This document shows, piece after piece, positions 33,039-40,376 of a stretch of 52,952 bases of DNA. The translations under genes were made by a program, and so were the position numbers. The notes beneath the pieces were generated by a model that did not search any database, was not told the DNA's origin, and worked only from the letters and a program-made list of their open reading frames with translations. Every line of letters starts with the position of its first letter. Within the stretch, counting starts at the first letter, position 1. Origin of the DNA: Bernardetiaceae bacterium (GTDB lineage: Bacteria > Bacteroidota > Bacteroidia > Cytophagales > Thermoflexibacteraceae); NCBI GenBank assembly GCA_025454895.1, contig JALONO010000010.1:1-52952 (forward strand). The letters are read 5' to 3'.

Positions 33039-34565
33039 ATGCAGAAAAAAATCCACTCCGCCCTTATTTCGGTTTACTATAAAGATCACCTGGCCCCGAT
33101 CATCCAACTCCTTCATCAACAGGGGGTTAAACTGTATTCTACCGGAGGCACCCAACAATTTATTGAAGAACTGGGCGTACCCGTTACCCCGGTAGAAGAC
33201 CTGACCTCCTACCCTTCCATCTTTGGCGGGCGCGTAAAAACCCTGCACCCCAAGGTATTCGGCGGCATTTTGTACCGGCGCGACGAAGCGCAAGACGTGG
33301 CCACGGCCAAGGAGTTCGGCATCCCGGCCATCGACCTGGTGCTAGTGGACCTGTACCCGTTTGAGGAGACCCTGGCCGCCGGGGCCAGCGAGGCGGAGGT
33401 GATCGAGAAAATTGACATCGGGGGGATTTCGCTCATCCGGGCGGCGGCCAAAAACTTTGCCGACGTGCTCATCGCCTCCTCGCGCGAGCAATACCCGGCC
33501 CTGCTGGAACTGCTCCAAACCGGCCAGGGCCATACTACCCTGGCCCAGCGCCGCGATTTTGCCCGCCAGGCGTTCGACATCACCTCGCATTACGACACGG
33601 CCATTTTTAATTACTTCAACCAAACCGAACCCGCGCCGCTGCCCCGGTTTAAACAAAGCCTCCGCACCGGCCGGGGCCTCCGCTACGGCGAAAACCCGCA
33701 CCAGCCCGGCTATTTCCACGGCAACTTGGACGAAATGTTCGACCAACTGCACGGCAAAGAGCTGAGTTACAATAATTTGGTAGATATTGACGCGGCCGTG
33801 AAGCTCATCGCCGAGTTCGACGAGCCAGCCTTTGCGATTTTGAAACACACCAACGCCTGCGGGGCGGCCACCGGCCCCGGCCCCCGCGAAGCCTACCTCA
33901 AGGCCCTGCAAGCCGATCCCGTGTCGGCCTTTGGCGGGGTGCTGATCACCAACCGGCCCGTGGACCTGGCCACGGCCAAAGAACTAGACCCGCTGTTTTT
34001 CGAGGTGCTCATCGCCCCCATGTTTTACGAGTCGGCGTTGCCGGTGCTGCGGATGAAAAAAAACCGCATTTTATTGCAACAGAAACCCGCCCACTTGCCC
34101 AGCCAGCAGTTTAAAACCCTGCTCAACGGCGTAATTGAGCAAGCCCGCGACGCGAAAACCGAAACCTCCGCCGATTTGAAAGTGGTTACCCAGCGCGCCC
34201 CCACCGCCGAAGAAGAACGGGCGTTGCTGTTTGCCAACAAACTGGTGAAGCACACCAAGTCGAACACCATTATCCTGGCCAACGACGAGCAACTGTTCGC
34301 CAGCGGGGTAGGCCAAACCTCCCGCGTGGACGCGCTCAAGCAGGCCATCGAGAAAGCCCGGCACTTCGGGTTCGACCTGAGCCAGGCCGTGATGGCCTCC
34401 GATGCCTTCTTCCCCTTCCCTGACTGCGTGGAAATTGCCCACCAGGCGGGGATCAAGGCGGTCATTCAGCCCGGCGGCTCGGTAAAAGACCAAGCCTCCA
34501 TCGACTACTGCAACGCCAACGGCCTGGCTATGGTGTTTACCGGCGTGCGGCACTTTTTGCACTAA
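33039..34565 (+). CDS. purH: Bifunctional AICAR transformylase / IMP cyclohydrolase
   Basis: The 508-residue protein catalyses the last two steps of purine synthesis. The N-terminal cyclohydrolase (MGS-like) domain covers about 1-190, with KLYSTGGT (31-38) and GGRVKTLHPKVFGGIL (63-78). The C-terminal transformylase domain has RYGENPHQPGYF and the catalytic Lys-His pair in LKHTNACGAA, then SAFGG and the tail QPGGSVKDQASIDYCN. It formylates AICAR using 10-formyl-tetrahydrofolate and closes the ring to IMP. The gene is flanked by non-purine genes, so it is regulated on its own. A good -7 box precedes it. Confidence 0.97.
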   Translation: MQKKIHSALISVYYKDHLAPIIQLLHQQGVKLYSTGGTQQFIEELGVPVTPVEDLTSYPSIFGGRVKTLHPKVFGGILYRRDEAQDVATAKEFGIPAIDLVLVDLYPFEETLAAGASEAEVIEKIDIGGISLIRAAAKNFADVLIASSREQYPALLELLQTGQGHTTLAQRRDFARQAFDITSHYDTAIFNYFNQTEPAPLPRFKQSLRTGRGLRYGENPHQPGYFHGNLDEMFDQLHGKELSYNNLVDIDAAVKLIAEFDEPAFAILKHTNACGAATGPGPREAYLKALQADPVSAFGGVLITNRPVDLATAKELDPLFFEVLIAPMFYESALPVLRMKKNRILLQQKPAHLPSQQFKTLLNGVIEQARDAKTETSADLKVVTQRAPTAEEERALLFANKLVKHTKSNTIILANDEQLFASGVGQTSRVDALKQAIEKARHFGFDLSQAVMASDAFFPFPDCVEIAHQAGIKAVIQPGGSVKDQASIDYCNANGLAMVFTGVRHFLH

Positions 34566-34601
34566 GCCACCCTTCGTCGTCTGTTTTACCTTTGATCTTG
34601 C

Positions 34602-34609
34602 TAAATTTG
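34602..34609 (+). promoter_or_regulatory. Candidate -7 box (TAAATTTG)
   Basis: Exact TAnnTTTG match in the 118-bp gap between purH and the Bax-inhibitor-1 gene, 74 bp before the latter's ATG. Confidence 0.45.
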
Positions 34610-34683
34610 CTTTAGTTTAACAACTATTGTAATCTCGCTTTACACTATTCCGCGATTTCCAAACTTAATTAAAACAACATCAT

Positions 34684-35442
34684 ATGGCAATGTTCAATTT
34701 TGGCCGCTCTGGCAACCCCGCCTTGGGCGAGAACACCTTCACCCGTTACGGCAACGACCTGTCGGGTACCGAAAGCATGACCATCAACGGCACGGTGAAC
34801 AAAATCGGGATTTTGATGATCCTGCTTGTTAGCTCGGCCGTGGTTACCTGGAAATTGTATTACAGCGGCCAGGCCCTTACCATGCCACTGGTGATGGGCG
34901 GAGCCATCGTGGGTCTTATTTCGGCCTTGGTTACCACCTTCAAAAAAGAATGGGCCTACATTACAGCCCCGCTGTACGCCATTGCCGAAGGTTTGTTCGT
35001 GGGCGGCATCTCGGCCCTGTACGAGGCCCAAACCGGGGGCATCGTGATGCAGGCCGTGCTCCTCACTATGGGCACACTCATCGGCTTGCTGGCCGCTTAC
35101 CGCACCGGGTTGATCAAAGCCACCGAGAATTTCAAACTGGGTATTTTCGCCGCTACCTCGGGCATTGCCCTGGTGTACCTGGCCTCGATGGTGATGCGCA
35201 TGTTCGGCATGAACATCCCCTACATTCACGACAACGGCCTCATCGGCATTGGTTTTAGCTTGTTTGTGGTGGTAATCGCCGCCCTGAACCTGGTGCTCGA
35301 TTTTGACTTTATCGAGAGCGGGGCCGAGCAAAAAGCCCCCAAGTTTTTGGAGTGGTACGGCGCGTTTGGCCTCATGGTTACCCTGATTTGGCTCTATATT
35401 GAATTTTTGCGCCTGCTGAGCAAACTCTCTTCGCGCGACTAA
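34684..35442 (+). CDS. Bax inhibitor-1 / YccA family membrane protein
   Basis: The 252-residue protein has a soluble N-terminus (MAMFNFGRSGNPALGENTFT) followed by seven hydrophobic segments between about 38 and 245. The sequence IFAATSGIALVYLASMVMRM and the late acidic segment LNLVLDFDFIESGAEQKAPK, followed by a last helix ending in KLSSRD, are typical of the UPF0005/YccA branch. Members are proposed proton-sensitive calcium leak channels or stress modulators in the inner membrane. The biological role in Bacteroidota is not established. The N-terminus with Pro/Gly-rich start matches the Bacteroidota subgroup I recall. A strong terminator follows. Confidence 0.9.
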   Translation: MAMFNFGRSGNPALGENTFTRYGNDLSGTESMTINGTVNKIGILMILLVSSAVVTWKLYYSGQALTMPLVMGGAIVGLISALVTTFKKEWAYITAPLYAIAEGLFVGGISALYEAQTGGIVMQAVLLTMGTLIGLLAAYRTGLIKATENFKLGIFAATSGIALVYLASMVMRMFGMNIPYIHDNGLIGIGFSLFVVVIAALNLVLDFDFIESGAEQKAPKFLEWYGAFGLMVTLIWLYIEFLRLLSKLSSRD

Positions 35443-35463
35443 TCATTTGATTTTTAAATTATT

Positions 35464-35493
35464 AAAAGCGGCCCGGAGGCCGCTTTTTGTTTT
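35464..35493 (+). terminator. Intrinsic terminator after the BI-1 family gene
   Basis: AAAAGCGGCC-CGGA-GGCCGCTTTT is a perfect 10-bp stem with a 4-base loop, continuing into TGTTTT. Confidence 0.88.
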
Positions 35494-35706
35494 ATCGCCT
35501 CGTTGCGAAGAGGCAGGGCACGTACCGTCTCGGCGTCGGGCCGCGCTCTCGCGGTTAGGCGCACCCCCGATTTTTACCCCAACGCCCGGCTTTTTTCCAT
35601 TTTCCCGGTTTAGAAACCTTCGGAACTTTGTGGGGTTAATCAATGAGAAAGCAGCAGCCCTTCACCGCCGTTGACCAGTTGATTACTTCATCTAAAACCT
35701 ACTATC

Positions 35707-36642
35707 ATGGAAAATAAAATCCTCGGCCTGCACCACGTAACCGCCATTGCGGGCCAAGCCCAACGCAACTACGACTTTTACACCAAGGTGCTAGGCCTGC
35801 GGTTCGTGAAAAAAACGGTGAACTTCGACGATCCCCACACCTACCATCTTTACTACGGCGACTATAACGGCAGCGGGGGCACCATCCTCACGTTTTTCCC
35901 GTGGGAGCACATCACGCGCGGGCGGCGGGGTACCGGCCAAACCACCGAGGTGGGCTTTTCGGTACCAGCCGGTAGCCTCGACTTTTGGCTGGACCGGCTG
36001 GAGAAACACAACGTGATTTACAACAAAGTGGCCGAAAAGTTTGGCGAGCCATACCTGACCCTGGTGGACCCCGACGGGCTGAAACTGGAACTGACCGTAA
36101 CCAAGAATGCAGACCAGCGGCCCGGCTACGCCCCGGACGACATCGGCGCGGCCAACGGCATCAAAGGCTTCCACCACGTAACCCTCACCCTGGCCGATAT
36201 TAAAGGTACGGCCGATGTGCTCACCGATATTTTTGGGTACAAACTGGCCGACCAGCAAGTAAACCGCTACCGGTTTGTAACCGACGCCGTGGAAAACGCC
36301 GCCACGGTGGATTTGGTGGAAGCCAAAGGCGAACCGATGGGCACGGTGGCGGGCGGCTCGGTACACCACGTGGCCTTCCGCGTAAAGGACGATGCCACCG
36401 AGCTAGCCTTCCGCAAAAAAATCGTGGACAAGGGCTTTAACATCACCCCGCAAATTGACCGGAACTACTTCCACTCGCTGTACTTCCGCGAGCCGGGCGG
36501 GGTGCTGTTCGAGATCGCGACCGACAACCCCGGCTTTGCCGTGGACGAACCCGTGGAAAGCCTGGGCAGCAGCCTCAAGCTACCCGCCCAGCACGAACGC
36601 CGCCGGGCCGAAATTGAGGCCGTGCTGCCAATTTTGAAGTAA
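35707..36642 (+). CDS. Ring-cleaving dioxygenase / glyoxalase family (MhqO-like)
   Basis: The 311-residue protein contains two vicinal-oxygen-chelate (VOC) modules, at about 6-131 and 152-275. Each starts with L/F-H-H-V-T (H9 and H156 regions), and the modules end DGLKLELT and GGVLFEIATD, where E269 is a likely metal ligand together with H220. The extent and arrangement match the MhqA/MhqO group, which removes quinones and catechols through a ring-cleaving dioxygenase reaction. The metal is inferred. No MhqR-like regulator or nitroreductase adjoins it. A near -7 box (GAACTTTG) lies at about 35619-35626. A terminator hairpin follows about 40 bp after the stop. Confidence 0.88.
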   Translation: MENKILGLHHVTAIAGQAQRNYDFYTKVLGLRFVKKTVNFDDPHTYHLYYGDYNGSGGTILTFFPWEHITRGRRGTGQTTEVGFSVPAGSLDFWLDRLEKHNVIYNKVAEKFGEPYLTLVDPDGLKLELTVTKNADQRPGYAPDDIGAANGIKGFHHVTLTLADIKGTADVLTDIFGYKLADQQVNRYRFVTDAVENAATVDLVEAKGEPMGTVAGGSVHHVAFRVKDDATELAFRKKIVDKGFNITPQIDRNYFHSLYFREPGGVLFEIATDNPGFAVDEPVESLGSSLKLPAQHERRRAEIEAVLPILK

Positions 36643-36682
36643 TTTATTGATTTTAAGTATTTTAAGTCTTCCAAATCCAGAC

Positions 36683-36717
36683 AACACCCTAAGAGTTTAA
36701 AAAACCCTTAGGGTGTT
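36683..36717 (+). terminator. Long hairpin after the dioxygenase gene
   Basis: AACACCCTAAG (36683-36693) pairs perfectly over 11 bp with CTTAGGGTGTT (36707-36717) around a 13-base A/T-rich loop. Only a short T-run (GTTTTG) follows a little later, so efficiency is uncertain, but the position suits a terminator. Confidence 0.75.
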
Positions 36718-36907
36718 AATGTTTTGACGATTTCGGCACCTAAGTGATCGGTGCGCCAACCGCTGCCAAGGCTTTGAACCATTACCCGGGAATGGCCTGG
36801 CCCGTTTACCGCGCTTTGGCCTTGGTTCGCCGCCGGGGCAGGCCCACCGGCCGGGCGAGGGGATTTTTGCGAAGGTTCGGCAATTTTTTTGTTTTTTTGG
36901 CTAGCAA

Positions 36908-38263
36908 ATGAATGTGCAAACCATGAACCTACGATTTTTTTGGCCGACGATGGGCCTCGTTTTCACCCTGGCCCAGCCCCTGGCCGCCCAAATTACGCCT
37001 AACGACGGCGATTGGAACAAGCCTTTAGTCTTCCTCAAAAACACGCCGGAAGCGGAGTTTATGGTGCGCGTGGGCGATGTGGACAACCTCAATGCGGGCT
37101 GGCCCCAAAAGCAGGACCCGTTTTTGGGCCAAACCACGCCGCCCCACCCCTACCCTTGGGAAACCGCGAAAACCGACCCCAAGGGCACCGACCGCATTTA
37201 TGTGGTAACCAGTTTTGGCGAAGGCAAGCCCAGTTGCGGGCAAGATGGTTACTCGCGCGCCACTACCAAGCCCGGCAATCGGCCCACGGCCATTTACCTC
37301 CCGCTCAAGGGCGTGCGCGAGGCCACGGCCAAAGTGGTAGTGTTGCAACTGATGATCGACGATTTCCAGGCCCCGACGCACTGCGCCCGCTACATTGTAC
37401 GGCTCAACGGCAAACGGTTTTTTGACCTGGAGCGACTGCTCAACCACGTGGACTTGAGCGGCCCGGTGAGCAAACTGGTAACCGTGCGCTTGCGCGATAA
37501 CTTGCTGCCGCTGCTGAAAGAGTCGCGGCTCAAGTTGGAGATCGACGACAAAGAAACCGGGGCGGGCGACGGGTACGCCATCGACTTCGTGAAATTGCTC
37601 GTGAACCCTAAGCCTGGCTACCCCAAGGTGGGCGGCAACCTGCGCGGCCGGGTGCTGAGCAAAACCGACCGCCAGCCCGTGCCCAATGCCAAGGTAGAGG
37701 TGGCGGGCTTTGGCCTCACCTACACGGACGCACAAGGGAATTTTGCCTTTAAAAACTTGCCCGCTGGCCTTAACTTATTGGAAGTGAATGCCGTTCGCTT
37801 CCTATCCAAACGGCAAGGGGCCGATGTGCTGGCCAGCAAAACCGATAGCCAAACCGAGGTACTGCTAGACCCCGGCCAAGAAAACACCGTGAACCTGGGC
37901 GGCCGCGACCTGCGCGAGGGCGACACCCTGGTATTGCCCAACATCCAGTTTGAGCAAAGCCAAGACGAACTGACCAAGGCCGCCGAGGCGGAGTTGGAAC
38001 GGCTGGCCCTGGCCATGAAAGCCCGCCCGCAAATGGTGGTGGAGCTGGCCGGGCATACCTCCGACGAGGGGCCCGAGCGGCCCAACCAATTGCTGGGCAA
38101 CGACCGGGTGCGCAACTGCCAGCGTTACCTGGTGCGCCGGGGCGTAGAAAAGGAGCGGTTACTCATCATCGGTTACGGCTCGGAAAAGCCGCTGGTGCCC
38201 AACACCACCCCCGAAAACCGGGCCCGCAACCGCCGGGTCGAGTTGAAGATTTTGCGGATGTAA
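36908..38263 (+). CDS. OmpA-family outer-membrane/peptidoglycan-linking protein
   Basis: The 451-residue protein has a signal peptide (the ATG at 36908, or MNLRFFWPTM from 36923, leads to LAQPLAAQ). The first 230 residues form an unrecognised domain (TSFGEGKPSCGQDGYSRATT and so on). A carboxypeptidase regulatory-like beta domain follows at about 240-325 (GGNLRGRVLSKTDRQPVPNA). The C-terminal OmpA domain is at about 345-450 with LAGHTSDEGPERPNQLLGND, retaining the Asp and Arg positions that bind diaminopimelate, and ending RARNRRVELKI. It should tether the outer membrane to peptidoglycan. Immediately after the stop is a copy of the AT-rich repeat. It is single-gene and unlinked to its paralogue at 46629. 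Confidence 0.85.
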   Translation: MNVQTMNLRFFWPTMGLVFTLAQPLAAQITPNDGDWNKPLVFLKNTPEAEFMVRVGDVDNLNAGWPQKQDPFLGQTTPPHPYPWETAKTDPKGTDRIYVVTSFGEGKPSCGQDGYSRATTKPGNRPTAIYLPLKGVREATAKVVVLQLMIDDFQAPTHCARYIVRLNGKRFFDLERLLNHVDLSGPVSKLVTVRLRDNLLPLLKESRLKLEIDDKETGAGDGYAIDFVKLLVNPKPGYPKVGGNLRGRVLSKTDRQPVPNAKVEVAGFGLTYTDAQGNFAFKNLPAGLNLLEVNAVRFLSKRQGADVLASKTDSQTEVLLDPGQENTVNLGGRDLREGDTLVLPNIQFEQSQDELTKAAEAELERLALAMKARPQMVVELAGHTSDEGPERPNQLLGNDRVRNCQRYLVRRGVEKERLLIIGYGSEKPLVPNTTPENRARNRRVELKILRM

Positions 38264-38266
38264 TGC

Positions 38267-38365
38267 TAAATGACTTAATGATTGTATGGTTAAATGATTG
38301 TTCTCCTGGTTTATCAATCATTTACAGCATTCGTAACCCGCAATTCTTATTTGATTTTAATATAA
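38267..38365 (+). repeat. Interspersed AT-rich repeat, well-preserved copy
   Basis: Begins AAATGACTTAATGATTGTAT three bases after the OmpA stop codon. It aligns with 32774-32870, including the shared stretch CCCGCAATTCTTATTTGATT (38337-38356 here). The orientation relative to the upstream gene is the same. Confidence 0.75.
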
Positions 38366-38367
38366 AA

Positions 38368-38385
38368 TACGTAGTTAACTACGTA
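38368..38385. repeat. 18-bp perfect palindrome
   Basis: TACGTAGTTAACTACGTA equals its own reverse complement. It lies in the convergent gap between the OmpA gene and the ggt terminator, right after the AT-rich repeat. A promoter-type operator is unlikely at a convergent junction. A hairpin or protein-binding site is possible. Confidence 0.6.
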
Positions 38386-38415
38386 ATAGTCAATGAACAT
38401 CTGCTCAATTTTTGA

Positions 38416-38462
38416 CAAATAAAAACCCTTCCAAACCAGTGATAACCTGGGCGAGAAGGGTT
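38416..38462 (-). terminator. Intrinsic terminator of the ggt gene
   Basis: On the minus strand AACCCTTC (38462-38455) pairs with GAAGGGTT (38431-38424), with an inner CCAG-GTTATCA-CTGG stem, and is followed by TTTATTTG. It is oriented to end minus-strand transcription from ggt. Confidence 0.75.
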
Positions 38463-38523
38463 GATTTGTATAGGCTTGGGGCGATTAGCCACCTGGTTGC
38501 CCTCATCCCCAAGAAGGCTCGGT

Positions 38524-40239
38524 TCAATATCCAATGGCCAGGCCGTCTTTGCGGCTTTCGGAAGCCCCGTAATACACTTTTTTTACGGGATCGTACATGA
38601 TGGCCTGGTAGCCCCCGTAGCCCCCCAAGCCAAAGCCCACTTGGTGGCCCATTTGCATCAGGCGGCGCACGGTTTCGTAGGAGATGCCGCTCTCGACCGT
38701 GATTTGGCCGCCCCGGGCCATCCGAGGCTCGCCGGTGGGGTCGCTGCTGCCCAGGTGGTCTATCCGGGGCGCATCGCCCGCTTCTTGCAAGTTCATGCCA
38801 AAATCGATCAGGTTTTGCACAATGAGGCAGTGGCCGATCGGCTGGTAGTCGCCGCCCATGAGGCCAAAACTCACCCAAGGCTGGCCGTTTTTGGTGATAA
38901 ACGCCGGGATGATGGTATGGAACGGCCGCTTGCCCGGCGCAAAAGCGTTAGCATGGCTAGGGTCTAAGTTAAATAGTTCGCCCCGGTCTTGCAGCATAAA
39001 ACCCAGGCCGTCGGGCACCAGGCCGCTGCCCATGCCCCGGTAATTACTTTGGATAAACGACACCATGTTACCGTCTTTGTCGGCCGTGGTGAGGTAGATG
39101 GTTTCCTGGGCAAAGGGGGTACCAGCCTGGTAGTTGGGGTTGGCCCGGTTAGGGTTGATCAACTCGCGCCGGCGGGCGGCGTAATTCTTGTCAATCAGCT
39201 CTTTCACTGGTACTTTGGCAAAGTTGGGATCGGCGTAGTATTTGGCCCGGTCCTCGAACACCAGTTTTTTAGCTTCGGTAAAATGGTGGATGTGCTCGGG
39301 GCTGCCAAAACCCCATTTCTTAAAATCGTAAGCCTCCATGATGTTCAGCATTTGTAGCACGGCAATGCCTTGGCCATTGGGGGGCAGTTCCCACACATCG
39401 TAGCCCCGGTAGTTGGTGCTTACGGGTTCCACCCAGTCGCTGGTGTGGGTGGCCAGGTCCTCATAGCTCAAAAAACCGCCCTGCCGTTTCATAAACGCAT
39501 CAATGGTGCGGGCAATGTCGCCTTTATAAAAAGCGTCGCGGCCACCTTTGGCAATTTGCCGCAAGGTATTGGCCAGGGCCGGGTTTTTAAACACATCGCC
39601 CTTCTGCAACGGCTGGCCGCCGGGCATATAGGTTTCGCGGAAGTTGGGGTAGCGGGACGGGTCGTTGCCAAAGGCGACCGCGCTGCGCTGCAAATAATAC
39701 GCGATCAGTTCGCTCACCGGGAACCCGTTTTCGGCGTAGCCAATGGCCGGGGCCAGGATTTCGTCCATTTTGAGCTTGCCAAATTTGCCGTGCAACTCGA
39801 ACCAGCCGTCCACCGCGCCGGGCACGCTCACGGGTAAGGGGCCGTAAGAAGGGATGCTATTGAGGCCTTTCTCCTTAAAATAAGCCAGGGTGAGGCTTTT
39901 GGGCGCGCGGCCCGAGGCATTGAGGCCGTACAGTTTCTGGGTTTTGGCATCCCACACAATAGCGTACAAATCACCGCCCAGGCCGCAGCCGGTGGGTTCC
40001 ATGAGGCCCAGGGCCGCGTTGGCCGCAATGGCGGCATCCACGGCCGAGCCGCCGCGTTTCAAAATTTCCAGGCCCACTTGCGAGGCCAACGGCTGGCTGG
40101 TACACACCATGCCGTTTTGGGCGATCACCTCAGAACGGGTGGCGAAGGTGTGACCAGTGATCCGGTCCTGGGCCTGGCTCCAGGCGGGCGCGCCCACCAG
40201 CAAAAGGGCGAGCAAAAAACGGGTAAACGATCGTTGCAT
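38524..40239 (-). CDS. ggt: Gamma-glutamyltransferase
   Basis: The 571-residue precursor starts at the ATG at 40239, with a signal peptide MQRSFTRFLLALLLVGAPAW and cleavage near SQAQ. A longer upstream frame is rejected because it lacks a start near the signal and runs into the next gene. Ntn-hydrolase features are the substrate-binding arginine in NASGRAP (R110) and the autoprocessing site QETIYLTTADKDGN, where T380 aligns with the nucleophile of E. coli GGT. SNYRGMGSG forms the lid and oxyanion region. It hydrolyses or transfers gamma-glutamyl groups from glutathione-like substrates in the periplasm. Since bacillithiol, not glutathione, appears to be the thiol here, its physiological substrate is open. 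Confidence 0.94.
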   Translation of the reverse strand: MQRSFTRFLLALLLVGAPAWSQAQDRITGHTFATRSEVIAQNGMVCTSQPLASQVGLEILKRGGSAVDAAIAANAALGLMEPTGCGLGGDLYAIVWDAKTQKLYGLNASGRAPKSLTLAYFKEKGLNSIPSYGPLPVSVPGAVDGWFELHGKFGKLKMDEILAPAIGYAENGFPVSELIAYYLQRSAVAFGNDPSRYPNFRETYMPGGQPLQKGDVFKNPALANTLRQIAKGGRDAFYKGDIARTIDAFMKRQGGFLSYEDLATHTSDWVEPVSTNYRGYDVWELPPNGQGIAVLQMLNIMEAYDFKKWGFGSPEHIHHFTEAKKLVFEDRAKYYADPNFAKVPVKELIDKNYAARRRELINPNRANPNYQAGTPFAQETIYLTTADKDGNMVSFIQSNYRGMGSGLVPDGLGFMLQDRGELFNLDPSHANAFAPGKRPFHTIIPAFITKNGQPWVSFGLMGGDYQPIGHCLIVQNLIDFGMNLQEAGDAPRIDHLGSSDPTGEPRMARGGQITVESGISYETVRRLMQMGHQVGFGLGGYGGYQAIMYDPVKKVYYGASESRKDGLAIGY

Positions 40240-40344
40240 TTTTTGGGTGATGTAGTTGGAATGTAAAGGCGAAAACTCACCGTTTTGTTTGCAAGATAGG
40301 CTTACGACCGATGAAATAGCAGCAAACAAATAGCCCGCCTTATG

Positions 40345-40375
40345 CTTGCCTGTGGTTTTTACCCAAACAGGTAAG
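40345..40375 (-). other. Hairpin between the protease and ggt genes
   Basis: CTTACCTGT pairs with ACAGGCAAG on the minus strand (nine pairs, one G-U), beginning just after the protease stop. No U-tract follows; it could slow transcription or stabilise the 3' end. Confidence 0.4.
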
Positions 40376-40376
40376 G

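Noticed and set aside
33039-36642. Purine or stress operon joining purH, the BI-1 gene and the dioxygenase
   Set aside because: A terminator at 35464-35493 and separate promoter boxes separate them; no functional link is apparent.
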